64,000 bases of DNA from Mesorhizobium sp. B2-1-8 (GCF_006442545.2 NZ_CP083952.1:1240001-1304000), one strand, 5' to 3'. Positions 1 through 8,415 are shown, counted from the stretch's first letter. Notes: generated from the sequence alone by a model not told the origin. Translations and numbers: made by a program.

Positions 1-810
1 CCGCTCGCTCAGCCAGGGCAGATCGATGATCGTCAGCCTTTCCGATTGGGCACGAAACAGCCGCCTGGGTACGAGCGCGACAAGATCGCTGCTGGAAACA
101 ATTTCGGGAATGAACAAGAACGAGCCCGCTGACATGACGACATTGCGCCGATAACCGAGAACCCCCAAGGCGTCGTCAACTGGTGTCTCGAAATTGCCGC
201 CTCGCCGTGAGACGATGATATGTTCCAGCCTGACATAGTTCTCGATCGTCAGACCAGGCTTCAGATCCGGGTGGCTTTGCCTGCCGATGAGGACATATGT
301 TTCCTCGTAAAGATGACATGCACGTAGATGCGGCATCGCGGGATCGGGTGTGGCGATCACCAAATCGATATCGCCGTTCGCCAACTGCTGTTCCATGAGG
401 GCGGGGGACAGGTGCCAAACCGCCACGCGCACGCCTGGTGCTATCCGCCGGAGCGCTAAGACGAGCGGCATCACAACGGCTGCCTGGACATAATCCGAGC
501 AAGCGATCGACACAGCGAGTTGCGCCGTTTCGGGATCGAAGTCCCTGTGGGATTGCAGTGTCGAGCGCACCCGATCCAACGCCTCGCGCAATTGCGGGGC
601 AAGTTCTGTTGCCTTGGCGGTCGGGGTCATTCCGCGCTGGGCGGGAAGAAGCAAGGGATCGTCGAACAAATCCCGCAGCCGCGCGAGTTGCGCACTGACT
701 GCCGGCTGGCTGAGATGCAGCTTCGCCGCCGCTTTGGTGACGTTCCGTTCGGCGAGCAGCACTTCGAGCGTTGCCAGAAGGTTGAGATCGATGCGGCTGG
801 TATCTACCAC
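1..810 (-). CDS. LysR-family transcriptional regulator (3' end outside window)
   Basis: The 270 codons inside the window open with a typical LysR winged helix-turn-helix: DLNLLATLEVLLAERNVTKA, then KLHLSQPAVSAQLARLRDLF. An effector-binding domain follows, with LAVSIACSDYVQ at its first strand. The reading frame is open to position 1, so the C-terminus lies outside. I chose a GTG at 810, which leaves the usual short lead before the HTH. An in-frame ATG at 864 is possible but has no ribosome binding site. The gene is divergent from the quinone-oxidoreductase-like gene at 922, and regulators of this kind often control such a neighbour; that link is inference. Confidence 0.85.
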   Translation of the reverse strand, partial: MVDTSRIDLNLLATLEVLLAERNVTKAAAKLHLSQPAVSAQLARLRDLFDDPLLLPAQRGMTPTAKATELAPQLREALDRVRSTLQSHRDFDPETAQLAVSIACSDYVQAAVVMPLVLALRRIAPGVRVAVWHLSPALMEQQLANGDIDLVIATPDPAMPHLRACHLYEETYVLIGRQSHPDLKPGLTIENYVRLEHIIVSRRGGNFETPVDDALGVLGYRRNVVMSAGSFLFIPEIVSSSDLVALVPRRLFRAQSERLTIIDLPWLSER

Positions 811-921
811 CTTTATTCCCGAACAAAATATAATCGATTTCAAATATGGCCGGAAAGCCTCCATCTTGCAAGCATCGAGCGCTGAAGCGCACCCCCCACT
901 CCACGATAGAGACAGAGAAGC

Positions 922-1722
922 ATGATGATGAAGAATATCCTGATTGTATCTGCGCACCCCGAACCAACCTCGCTCACCCGGCAGTTGGTCGATGTTACTG
1001 TCGAGACGCTTGGCGCCGCCGGACACGAGATCGTGCAATCCGAACTTTACGGCATGAAGTGGAAAGCAGTGTTCGACGCCGACGACTTTCCCGTCCGCAC
1101 CAATCCCGACCGGCTGTCGTTCATCATGGAATCCGGCCATGCCTATGCGACCGGCAACCAGACGCCGGATGTTGTCGCCGAACAGGCCAAACTCCTTGCC
1201 GCGGACGCGGTCATCCTGCAGTTCCCGCTGTGGTGGTACAGCGTGCCCGCGATCCTGAAGGGCTGGATCGAACGCGTCTATGCCTTTGGTTTCGCTTATG
1301 GCTACCAGAACGGCACCAACGAGTTTCGCTTCGGGAACGGCATCCTGAAGGGCAAGCGCGCGCTGGTAAATGTTCAGGCCGGTGGACCTGTGGTGGACTA
1401 TGGCCCGCGCGGGATCAACGCGCCGATTGAGCAGCTGCTCTTTCCGCTGACCCACGGCGCGCTCTTCTATCCGGGCATGGATGTGCTGCCCACGCACGCT
1501 GTCTACAGCGCCGGCCATGTCTCCACCGCCGAAGAGGTCGAGGCGATCAAGGCGGGCTGGCGCGCGCGACTCGCCGGGCTGTTCACGGACGCGCCAATCC
1601 CGTTCCGTGCGCAGAACGGAGGCGATTTCCCCGATCGCCACACCATGGCGGATGACGTCGCGCCGGGCCAGACCGGCATCGTCGCGCATGTCGAAAGGGT
1701 GGTCGAGACGGTTGACGCGTGA
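922..1722 (+). CDS. NAD(P)H-dependent oxidoreductase, flavodoxin-like fold (NQO1/KefF/MdaB type)
   Basis: This 266-residue protein starts with KNILIVSAHPEPTSLTRQLV, the FMN/FAD phosphate-binding opening of the flavodoxin-like quinone reductases. At about residues 97-114 it has the family signature AVILQFPLWWYSVPAILKGW, and later a GGP loop (VQAGGPVVDYG). Such enzymes reduce quinones or electrophiles with two electrons from NAD(P)H in the cytosol. Three ATGs lie in a row at 922, 925 and 928; AGAGACAGAGAAG upstream supplies a weak binding site. The 3' end is 12 bp from a broken MFS gene, and an epoxide hydrolase follows, which suggests a former detoxification operon under the divergent LysR gene. 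Confidence 0.88.
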   Translation: MMMKNILIVSAHPEPTSLTRQLVDVTVETLGAAGHEIVQSELYGMKWKAVFDADDFPVRTNPDRLSFIMESGHAYATGNQTPDVVAEQAKLLAADAVILQFPLWWYSVPAILKGWIERVYAFGFAYGYQNGTNEFRFGNGILKGKRALVNVQAGGPVVDYGPRGINAPIEQLLFPLTHGALFYPGMDVLPTHAVYSAGHVSTAEEVEAIKAGWRARLAGLFTDAPIPFRAQNGGDFPDRHTMADDVAPGQTGIVAHVERVVETVDA

Positions 1723-1734
1723 GGCACGACGATC

Positions 1735-2094
1735 ATGAAGCCTTCGCTGGTCGCGCTGGCCGTGGGAGCATTTGCCATTGGCACGACTGAGTTCGTGATC
1801 ATCGGCCTGGTTCCCGGGATCGCGCGCGATCTCGGGATAACGCTCCCGGCGGGCGGCTGGTCTGCTCGTTTCCGGCTATGCCCTCGCCGTGACGGCCGGT
1901 GCCCCACGGTCACGGCGTTAGTCGGGCATCTGCCGCGCCGGCCGCTAGCGGTTGGATTGATGCTGCTGTTCGCGCTCGGCGATCTCTTGAGCGGCTTCGC
2001 GTCCGGCTATGGCGCGATGCTGGCGGGACGCATCATCGTCCCGCTGGGCCTTCCCAATCGGGAAAGCCCTCGCACTGGTATCTCAACCGTGTAG
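1735..2094 (+). pseudogene. Truncated and frameshifted MFS efflux transporter (AraJ/sugar-efflux type)
   Basis: The start resembles drug or arabinose efflux permeases: ALAVGAFAIGTTEFVIIGLV, then a predicted second helix. Near 1855 the frame is lost; one base over, the sequence reads AGLLVSGYALAVTAGAP. It returns to the first frame near 1900 (TVTALVGHLPRRPLAVGLML), so two opposite single-base shifts bracket about 45 bp. After AGRIIV at about 2040 the similarity stops and an unrelated tail runs to a stop at 2094. About 115 of the usual 390 or so residues remain. The following 264 bp, up to 2358, contain no gene I can recognise and may be a rearrangement junction. The protein would have too few membrane helices to transport anything. 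Confidence 0.75.
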
Positions 2095-2358
2095 GCCAGA
2101 ACAGGAAGGCGGCGGTGAGAGCTGCGGTGATAGCGAAATGGCACGTACTGGCTTCCGGCGACCAGCGGTCAAAGGCTATGCGTCGCCAGCGCCACGCACC
2201 GCGCTTCGGAAACGGAGATCAGAAGGTTCGACTTCAACCTCGGCGACGTACCGAGCAGTATGCCGAGTAGTCTTCGGCTCTCAGAACATCGATCGACAAT
2301 ATCGGATTCGTGGACACCCTCTTCCTGGAACCGCATCCCAGCTTAAGCGGAGAACATC

Positions 2359-3498
2359 ATGATTTCACCCTACACAATAAACGTCCCTGACGAACGGCTC
2401 GCCACGATCAGAGCCAAGGTCGAGGCTTATGACTGGAGCCAGCTGCCGGATGCGGGAGGCTGGTCGGCGGGGGTCGGGGTTGATGACCTCAAGCGACTCG
2501 CCGCTTATTGGCGGGACAGCTATGACTGGCGTGCGGTCGAACGGCGCCTCAACGCGCTGCCCAACTTCACGGCCGACGTGGAAGGCGAGCACCTCCACTT
2601 CGTTCATGTGAAAGGCGACGGCTCCAAGCCGCCCGTCCTGCTTCTCCACGGCTGGCCGGGCTCGTATCTCGAGTTCGAGCGGCTGTTGGAGCCGCTCGCA
2701 GCGGACGGGCACGATGTTGTCGTCCCCTCGCTTCCTGGCTTCGCGTTCTCCAACCCGATCACGCGCCCGATCGGCCCGCGGCGGGCTGCTGCGCTCGTGC
2801 ATGGGCTGATGATTCAACTGTTCGGCGACGCGCGGTATTTCATTCAAGGGGGCGATTGGGGCCACGGCATCGCGGCCTGGGCAGCGCATGATCGCCCGGA
2901 CGCTCTGCTCGGCATCCATATTAACATGATGACCGTGCGTGCGGAGGACGCCGCTCCGACGACCGGCGAGGAGAAGTCCTTCGCCGCCAAGCGGGCCGCG
3001 ATTGCCGATCAGGAGAGCGCCTACTTTCACGAGCAGGAAACCCGTCCGCAGACGCTCGGCATCGCGATGGCCGACAGCCCGGTCGGAGCGGCGGGCTGGA
3101 TACTCGAAAAGTTCGGCAAGTGGGCCGATCTTCCGACAACCGCCAATGGCGCCCCCGACATCTGGAGCAAGTTTTCCGAGGAGGAACTCCTCACCAACAT
3201 CATGCTCTACATCGCGCCGGCATCGTTCGTGACTGCAACCTGGATCTACTACGGCAGCCGGCTTGAGAAGTCGCTAATGCTTCCGGCCGGCACCCGCATC
3301 CAGGTGCCGACCGGCGTTGCGGCCTTCCCCGATCCGGTGTTCTTGCCGCCGCCGCGCTCGTTCGCGGAGAAGACCTACAACATCGTGCATTGGACCGACA
3401 TGCCGCGGGGCGGCCATTTCGCCGCGCTGGAAGAGCCGGAACTGATGCTGGCCGACCTGCGCGCCTTTATCGCGACGGTGTCGGGAGCGCGCTCCTGA
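2359..3498 (+). CDS. Epoxide hydrolase family protein (EHN domain plus alpha/beta hydrolase)
   Basis: The protein has 379 residues, the size of bacterial microsomal-type epoxide hydrolases. Residues 1-90 are the epoxide hydrolase N-terminal (EHN) domain, opening with FxINVPDE-like SPYTINVPDERL. The alpha/beta hydrolase core shows the oxyanion-hole motif HGWPGS (97-102), the nucleophile elbow GGDWGHG with Asp166, and a catalytic His at 353 in PRGGHFAALEEPE. The enzyme would open epoxides to diols through a covalent ester on Asp166. The substrate cannot be told from sequence. It sits downstream of the oxidoreductase and MFS remnant and may belong to the same detoxification cluster. Confidence 0.9.
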   Translation: MISPYTINVPDERLATIRAKVEAYDWSQLPDAGGWSAGVGVDDLKRLAAYWRDSYDWRAVERRLNALPNFTADVEGEHLHFVHVKGDGSKPPVLLLHGWPGSYLEFERLLEPLAADGHDVVVPSLPGFAFSNPITRPIGPRRAAALVHGLMIQLFGDARYFIQGGDWGHGIAAWAAHDRPDALLGIHINMMTVRAEDAAPTTGEEKSFAAKRAAIADQESAYFHEQETRPQTLGIAMADSPVGAAGWILEKFGKWADLPTTANGAPDIWSKFSEEELLTNIMLYIAPASFVTATWIYYGSRLEKSLMLPAGTRIQVPTGVAAFPDPVFLPPPRSFAEKTYNIVHWTDMPRGGHFAALEEPELMLADLRAFIATVSGARS

Positions 3499-3656
3499 AG
3501 GTGGAGACTCTCCGAACCAAATTCATCGTAACCGAGGCTTTGCGACGGGCGAACAAGCGAGGTAGGCGTCGATCACGTCGCCGGCTCCTGCTGGTGCGAA
3601 GACGGCGTGACCCCAAAACCGGATGCTGGGGCGCCCCAACGGTGATCGCAGCTGCA

Positions 3657-4217
3657 ATGACGAACGTTTCGATAGGAGTAGAAAAATTGCGTTTCATTGA
3701 TGCCGTGACGGGCGATGCCGCTGCAATAGTGTCAGTCGTGAACGGGGCATACAGGGCCAATGGCGCAGTTGAGGGATGGACCAACGAGCGTGGGTTGCTT
3801 GATGGACCGCGCATCGGCGAGGAGGGCGTTCGTGCGCTCATCGCGCGGGGACGCATTCTTCTGCTGCGCCGGTTGACGGATGGCGCGATCTCCGGCTGCA
3901 TCAATATCGCGATAGACGACGATGGCGCGTGGCATACGTCGATGCTCGCCGTGGCTCCGGACGAGCAGACCGCGGGCATCGGAAAGTTGATCAAGCAGGA
4001 GGTCGAGCGACAGGCCGCGGCGGCTGGGGCGCCACGGATGCGAATGGAGGTGATCCGGCAGCGTGAGGCATTGATCGCTTGGCATCGCCGGCGTGGATAC
4101 GAGCTGACGGGCGAAACTCTAGCATTCCCCTACGACGACCCTTCGGTCGGTCATCCGCTGCGCCCCGACCTGGAACTTGTTGTTATGGAAAAGCAGTTGA
4201 ACTCCACTGTTGGCTGA
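3657..4217 (+). CDS. GNAT-family N-acetyltransferase
   Basis: The reading frame runs upstream into the epoxide hydrolase gene, but an ATG at 3657 gives a natural 186-residue acetyltransferase. The fold is recognisable from SGCINIAIDDDGAWHTSMLA (strands 3-4), then VAPDEQTAGIGKLIKQEVE, a variant of the acetyl-CoA pyrophosphate loop (usually Q/RxxGxG/A), and IAWHRRRGYELTGET, the C-terminal strand-turn typical of the family. The acceptor substrate is unknown. The 158 bp between the epoxide hydrolase and this start hold nothing I recognise. Confidence 0.8.
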   Translation: MTNVSIGVEKLRFIDAVTGDAAAIVSVVNGAYRANGAVEGWTNERGLLDGPRIGEEGVRALIARGRILLLRRLTDGAISGCINIAIDDDGAWHTSMLAVAPDEQTAGIGKLIKQEVERQAAAAGAPRMRMEVIRQREALIAWHRRRGYELTGETLAFPYDDPSVGHPLRPDLELVVMEKQLNSTVG

Positions 4218-4372
4218 GTGTCAGCCACATTCATGCGCTTGCCGGCTTGTCGCAAACATCAGATCAAATCTCTACTCCCGAAGCTCGGGCGGTCGCAGAG
4301 CACCTACAATCCTTCCCGTTTCACCATCCTTTTCGGGAGGGAGGGCAGCGCTTCGCGATGTCGTCTGCCACC

Positions 4373-4840
4373 TCAGGTCCGCCGTCCTTCCGCGGCGGTC
4401 GCTACAGCCGCTTGAAACTCTGCGGGTGTAGGAGTGCGATGAAACGCCTGAGCGCTAGCCGGCAAAGCGATCCAAGGCTGTTTGCGAGAAGTCCAGATAT
4501 GCACGTAGGGTTCGATCTTCCTACTCCGGACGAGCGTCCCCGCACGAAGTATCAGCATTCCGGGAACGGCCGAGTTCCGATTGGCAAGGCGGGTCATGCA
4601 AGCCTCACACCCGATATGCTCTGAGGCGGCCCGTTCCGCGCCGTTCAAAGCGAAGGTCGTGGCCGCGCCTTGGAAGCAGATAGGTGACTCAGGTAGCATG
4701 GCGTGCAGCGCGAAGGCACTTCCACTCCACGTCTGACAATCTTCGCAGTGGCAGGCGTAACTCGCCGGCAAATCCTCCAACGCTATTTGATACGTCACCG
4801 CTCCACAGCGGCACCGCCCTCGAAGCATCTCGTTCTCCAT
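4373..4840 (-). CDS. GFA-family (glutathione-dependent formaldehyde-activating enzyme-like) protein
   Basis: The 155-residue product carries the zinc-ligand pattern of GFA/CENP-V domains: RCRCGAVTYQ near the N-terminus, ASYACHCEDCQTWSGSAFAL (the CxxC with the family's SGS/A turn), and a later HIGCEACMTRLAN. I chose the ATG at 4840 because AGGA lies about ten bases upstream and the domain begins immediately after; a longer frame extends to 4897. Most GFA proteins have no proven activity, so the name should not be read as formaldehyde metabolism. The gene is convergent with the GNAT, with 155 bp of apparently empty DNA between them. Confidence 0.75.
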   Translation of the reverse strand: MENEMLRGRCRCGAVTYQIALEDLPASYACHCEDCQTWSGSAFALHAMLPESPICFQGAATTFALNGAERAASEHIGCEACMTRLANRNSAVPGMLILRAGTLVRSRKIEPYVHIWTSRKQPWIALPASAQAFHRTPTPAEFQAAVATAAEGRRT

Positions 4841-5011
4841 CAAAAGACGTCCTGAAACTGTGCTGCGGGCCGGTGACGAGCTTAGATCAGCGATCAAAAA
4901 GAGGCTGCATTGGCGTGACCCGCCGCGGCGGCGATTATCTGCTGGCGTTCAACAAGGATGCGATAATCGCGGCCGACATCCTCGGGCTGGTGGTGACGCG
5001 GGCACCAGAGG

Positions 5012-5272
5012 ATGATGCCGATATGGTTGGCATACCCATCCGCGCACGAGCCGAGCTTCGAGGCTCTGAGCGCCGCCGGCCATAAACCGCACCTGATTGC
5101 TAAGCCCGAGGCGCTCGACGAGGTCTGTCTGCGCACCCATGCGGACTTCAAGGGGATAGTCGACGGCAGGCGGTCGTTGATGGTGTTTCGCGGTGACGGC
5201 CCGACGCTCGTTCCGCTCGACGATCTCACGCCGGCCGAGATCGCGCGGCTATATCCCAGGAACGAACTGTGA
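5012..5272 (+). CDS. Possible small hypothetical protein, perhaps a gene remnant
   Basis: An 86-codon frame reads plausibly as protein in its second half (VDGRRSLMVFRGDGPTLVPL, then DDLTPAEIARLYP). I do not recognise a family. Upstream, the adjacent frame reads VTRRGGDYLLAFNKDAIIAA for about 35 codons before 5012, which suggests that a longer gene has been split by a frameshift near 5010. The ribosome binding site (AGAGG) lies too close to the ATG. It sits in the lower-GC strip before tRNA-Ser with other debris. It may not be expressed. Confidence 0.25.
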   Translation: MMPIWLAYPSAHEPSFEALSAAGHKPHLIAKPEALDEVCLRTHADFKGIVDGRRSLMVFRGDGPTLVPLDDLTPAEIARLYPRNEL

Positions 5273-5534
5273 AGAGCCCCGGCACCCGGCACGCCGGCAT
5301 TTGTCGGCGGGCGGGGTAGGAGGTGCTTGTGGGGCCCCTGGTCCCAGCGGACGTTCGGCTTTTCACCATGTTCTCCGCTGCAGTACCATCCAAACCAGGG
5401 TGCTAGTGGACTAACTTTACCCCTACTCGACCCTGCAAGTGCGCAAAATTCCTAGGCTCGGTGTTATTGGTTGAGCACAGACGAAAAAAACCAGCCGGCC
5501 GGCGTTTGTTTGATGCCGGGTTCCATGCTTTCTG

Positions 5535-5880
5535 ATGCAGTCAGTAACTTCCGATTCTAATCAGCAGGCAGCGGCTTTGAAGACTGAAGCTTCGGCGCAA
5601 GATCGCGTGATCTCATTGGGCGACGGTTTGGCGGCGATTCCCGAACGCTTACTGCTTGCCCACGCGCGTGGTGAGGTTCTCTTCATTTGCGGTGCAGGCA
5701 TTTCGAGGCCCGTAGGGTTGCCAGATTTCCGCGATCTTGTAGTCGACGTTTACGGCGTTCTCGATGCCAGCGTGTATTCCTCACGGGCTTACCGAGGCGT
5801 TGGATCAAATCCGATACGCAGCGCCTGAACTTGCAAAGGACCCGATCTACCGACGGCTGTCGACAGCAGCCAGACGCTAG
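5535..5880 (+). pseudogene. Frameshifted N-terminal remnant of a SIR2-like (NAD-binding) protein
   Basis: The first frame encodes about 80 residues ending in a convincing SIR2 NAD-binding start: EVLFICGAGISRPVGLPDFR, which has the GAGIS motif and the PDFR of sirtuin-fold enzymes. At about 5770 the protein sense moves to the neighbouring frame, which continues LTEALDQIRYAAPELAKDPI and stops at 5880. A full SIR2 domain needs some 200-250 residues, so most of it is gone. SIR2 domains with a short lead like this are common in antiphage NADase proteins, but only the N-terminus is left and the original partner domains are unknown. It lies about 180 bp from the 3' end of a tRNA-Ser gene. Confidence 0.65.
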
Positions 5881-6060
5881 GTACGCGATGATGCGGAGCA
5901 TAGAGAGCCCTCTTTTCGGAAGGTTCTAGCCTTGCGGCAGGCTTTTGCTAGTCGGCCAGTCTTGACAGCCCAAGCGCCTTGTTAGATGCAGCCAAAGGTG
6001 CAGGCTTACAAAAGTCGTCAAAAAACAATGTAATGAAACCAACGGGATAGCTGAAAATGA

Positions 6061-6150
6061 TGGCGGAGAGGGAGGGATTCGAACCCCCGATGGGCTTGCA
6101 CCCATGCCGCATTTCGAGTGCGGTGCATTCGACCACTCTGCCACCTCTCC
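6061..6150 (-). tRNA. tRNA-Ser, anticodon CGA (reads UCG)
   Basis: On the minus strand a 90-nt class II tRNA can be folded. The acceptor stem is GGAGAGG with CCTCTCC, the discriminator base is G and the CCA end is encoded. The anticodon stem-loop is CCGCA-CTCGAAA-TGCGG with anticodon CGA. There is a long variable arm (GGGTGCAAGCCCA region) and a T-loop GTTCGAATC. The long variable arm and anticodon identify serine. The 3' end faces the accessory strip to its left, the usual arrangement when an element has integrated at a tRNA 3' end. Confidence 0.95.
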
Positions 6151-6483
6151 GCGGTCATGGTCGGCCGTTGCCGGCGCGGCGCACTAGATAACGGCTGATC
6201 GGGCAGGTTACAAGGCCAAATCCGCCGGAAATTCAGCTTGCCGTCCCGGACCTTGCCTGGACCGATGCCGCCCGTCCTCGGCAGGCAATGTCGGCTGGTC
6301 CGCCAAGGCAAGGAATCGGGCTGTTTGCCTTGACTCCCACGCAACCTTCGGTTAGGGACAGCGTGCAATCGGCGTGGAGGGTTCTTCCGCGCCGCTTGTT
6401 TTTTGAACCCGCAGACTGACAAAAAGACGGCCGAACCGCCAGAGGCGGTTCATCGAGGCCGACCGAACAGCGAAAGGCAAAAA
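6151..6483 (+). promoter_or_regulatory. Intergenic region and probable 5' leader of rplU
   Basis: These 333 bp separate tRNA-Ser (leftward) from rplU (rightward) and contain no gene I can support. The part near rplU holds a strong hairpin at 6428-6461: an inner stem of eight perfect pairs, GAACCGCC-AGA-GGCGGTTC, enclosed by CGGCC/GGCCG. It lies 22 bases before the rplU start, so it is likely in the messenger leader. GAAAGG at about 6473 is the probable ribosome binding site. Several L21 operons are autoregulated through leader RNA in other bacteria; that this hairpin does so is inference. Confidence 0.5.
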
Positions 6484-7152
6484 ATGTTCGCAGTCATTAA
6501 AACGGGCGGTAAGCAGTATCGCGTTGCCGCCAACGATCTCCTGAAGATCGAAAAAGTCGAAGCCAATGTCGGCGATATCGTCGAAATCGGCCACGTGCTC
6601 GCGCATGGCGAGGGCGAGAATGTCACGTTCGGCGCGCCGTTCGTCGATGGCGCCTTGGTTACCGCCGAAGTCGTCGAGCAGGGCAAGAACCGCACGGTCA
6701 TCGCTTTCAAGAAGCGCCGCCGCCAGAATTCGCGCCGCAAGATCGGCCATCGCCAGCTTTTGACCACGGTGCGGATCTCCGAGATCCTGCTGGGTGGCGC
6801 CAAGCCGGCCAAGAAGGCCGCCGTGAAGGCGGAAGCCAAGGCCGAGGCTGCTGCCGAGGCCGCGCCGAAGGAAGCCAAGGCAAAGAAGGACGCCCCCAAG
6901 GAAGAAGCGAAGGCCGAGGCCGTCGCCGCGCCGCTGTTCAAGGCGCCGAAGGGCGAGCCGGACGACCTGACAGTGATCAAGGGCATCGGCCCGGTCGCCG
7001 CCAAGGACCTCGCCGAGCAGGGCATCATCACCTTCGCGCAGCTCGCCAAGCTCAGCGACAAGGATGTCGCCAAGATCGACGAGCACATGCCGTTCAGCGC
7101 CGACCAGATCAAGGACTGGCGCGAACAGGCCAAGGAACTGGCGAAGAAGTAA
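6484..7152 (+). CDS. rplU: 50S ribosomal protein L21 with C-terminal helix-hairpin-helix-like extension
   Basis: Residues 1-103 are ribosomal protein L21 (start [14 protein letters not shown]; signature [17 protein letters not shown]), which binds 23S rRNA in the large subunit. Standard L21 ends near residue 103. Here about 55 Ala/Lys/Glu-rich residues follow, then a compact domain at about 160-219 ([20 protein letters not shown] to [12 protein letters not shown]) with the VIKGIGP hairpin of helix-hairpin-helix proteins. Extensions of this kind are known in Rhizobiales L21. The same domain type closes LivG at 39,993-40,178. I start at the ATG at 6484, after GAAAGG; a longer in-frame lead from 6403 has no family counterpart. 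rpmA follows after 98 bp. Confidence 0.97.
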   Translation: MFAVIKTGGKQYRVAANDLLKIEKVEANVGDIVEIGHVLAHGEGENVTFGAPFVDGALVTAEVVEQGKNRTVIAFKKRRRQNSRRKIGHRQLLTTVRISEILLGGAKPAKKAAVKAEAKAEAAAEAAPKEAKAKKDAPKEEAKAEAVAAPLFKAPKGEPDDLTVIKGIGPVAAKDLAEQGIITFAQLAKLSDKDVAKIDEHMPFSADQIKDWREQAKELAKK

Positions 7153-7250
7153 TTTTTCCGGCGAAACATCGGCCGGATCGGACTTGAAACGGAACGCGAA
7201 CGCGTTCATAAGGCCTTTTAGGCGCCTTGCGGCGCAACGGAGTTAGTTAG

Positions 7251-7520
7251 ATGGCACACAAGAAAGCTGGCGGCTCGTCGCGCAACGGTCGCGACTCGCA
7301 TTCCAAGCGTCTGGGCGTGAAGAAGTTCGGCGGCGAAGCCGTCATCCCGGGCAACATCATCATTCGTCAACGCGGCACGACCTGGCATCCCGGCGTCAAT
7401 GTCGGCATGGGCACGGACCATACCCTTTTCGCGCTCGAAACCGGCGCCGTGACGTTCAACAAAAAAGCCAACGGCCGAACCTACGTATCGGTCAATCCGA
7501 TTACCAAAGCCGCGGAGTAG
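7251..7520 (+). CDS. rpmA: 50S ribosomal protein L27
   Basis: The 89-residue product has the L27 signature throughout: [20 protein letters not shown], then [21 protein letters not shown]27 reaches toward the peptidyl-transferase centre of the 50S subunit. The N-terminus starts directly with AHKK, so there is no cleavable leader of the Firmicutes kind. It forms the usual rplU-rpmA pair and is followed by a strong terminator. Confidence 0.98.
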   Translation: MAHKKAGGSSRNGRDSHSKRLGVKKFGGEAVIPGNIIIRQRGTTWHPGVNVGMGTDHTLFALETGAVTFNKKANGRTYVSVNPITKAAE

Positions 7521-7588
7521 CCGGTTCCGCACTAGAACACCGGCGCCCATCTCGGGACCGGTGTCTGGCAAAGCCAGGAAAAGGATCA

Positions 7589-7617
7589 GGGGAGATGGGT
7601 TTCCATCTCCCCTTTTT
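7589..7617 (+). terminator. Rho-independent terminator of rplU-rpmA
   Basis: A perfect ten-pair stem (GGGGAGATGG with CCATCTCCCC, loop GTTT) is followed at once by five T residues. It ends the ribosomal operon and lies 21 bp before the next gene start, so the GNAT at 7639 may depend on readthrough or its own promoter. Confidence 0.9.
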
Positions 7618-7638
7618 CTTTGCCTGGAGGACGTTGAA

Positions 7639-8226
7639 ATGGTTGCCGAAGCGGAAGACTCAGAAGACGAAAGTTACGCGATAGATTGCCCGGTGCTGGT
7701 CACAGAGCGGCTGGTGATGCGCGCTCCCGATGAGCGGGATATCGCGCAACTGGTCGAGCTTGCCGACAATCGTCACGTCGCCGAGATGCTGGCGCGCATG
7801 CCCCACCCCTATGGCGAGGCAGAGGCTCGCGCTTTCCTCGCCATGACCAAGGCGCGACGCGCCGGCATTGCCTATGCGCTGACGCTGGCCGGCACCGATA
7901 CCTTCGTCGGCTGCGCCGGGCTGAACACCACCGATCGCGGGCTGGAACTCGGCTACTGGATCGGCGAGCCCCACTGGAAGCGCGGCTATGCGACCGAAGC
8001 TGCCCACGCGCTGGTCGACCTCGCCTTCCAGAAGACATCGATCCAGGTGCTGCATGCCTCGACCCGGGTCATCAACCCGGCCTCGCGCCGGGTGATCCAC
8101 AAGTGCGGCTTCCAGTATGCCGGCCAGGGCATGTTGAACTCGATCGTCGCCGGCCAGGTGCCGGTCGAGCGCTACCGGCTGGACAGGAAGACGTGGACCA
8201 GCCTGCGGAACTGGATCCACTTTTGA
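7639..8226 (+). CDS. RimJ/RimL-type GNAT acetyltransferase
   Basis: The 195-residue protein has the hallmarks of the RimJ/RimL subgroup: LVTERLVMRAPDERDIAQLV at the start, then the acetyl-CoA region LELGYWIGEPHWKRGYATEA and SRRVIHKCGFQY near the end. Members acetylate N-termini of ribosomal proteins or small amines; the substrate here is unknown. The ATG at 7639 follows GGAGG at the right distance; the frame extends into the terminator upstream but without a binding site. A GNAT after rpmA and before obgE is a familiar arrangement in rhizobia. Confidence 0.9.
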   Translation: MVAEAEDSEDESYAIDCPVLVTERLVMRAPDERDIAQLVELADNRHVAEMLARMPHPYGEAEARAFLAMTKARRAGIAYALTLAGTDTFVGCAGLNTTDRGLELGYWIGEPHWKRGYATEAAHALVDLAFQKTSIQVLHASTRVINPASRRVIHKCGFQYAGQGMLNSIVAGQVPVERYRLDRKTWTSLRNWIHF

Positions 8227-8249
8227 TGATTGCCCTGAAGGCCGGCCGA

Positions 8250-8415
8250 GCAAGAGCCCCCTCGCCCGGATTGCCAACCGAATTGCGAAGGGCAATTCGG
8301 GGCAATCCGACCTCTCCCCGAGGGGAGAGGAGGTCGCTGGTGCCGGCGTCAGTCTCTTCTCCCCTCGGGGAGAAGGTGGCCGCGCAGCGGCCGGATGAGG
8401 GGGCTTTCTCATACG
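8250..8415. repeat. Composite palindromic intergenic repeat
   Basis: The end of the GNAT is followed by several nested inverted repeats: AATTGC(G)AAGGGCAATT, CTCTCCCCGAGGGGAGAG, CTTCTCCCCTCGGGGAGAAG and GGCCGCGCAGCGGCC. The outer ends, GAGCAAGAGCCCCCTC and GAGGGGGCTTTCTC, are roughly complementary. A related piece lies at 33,679-33,727. The arrangement is that of a dispersed, non-coding repeat typical of Mesorhizobium intergenic DNA. It separates two convergent genes and could also end their transcripts. Confidence 0.7.

Noticed and set aside
5400..6060. A direct repeat of the tRNA-Ser 3' end marking an attachment site
   Set aside because: I looked for copies of the CTCTCCGCCA end and the T-arm to the left and found none; only the island idea, not an att pair, is supported.
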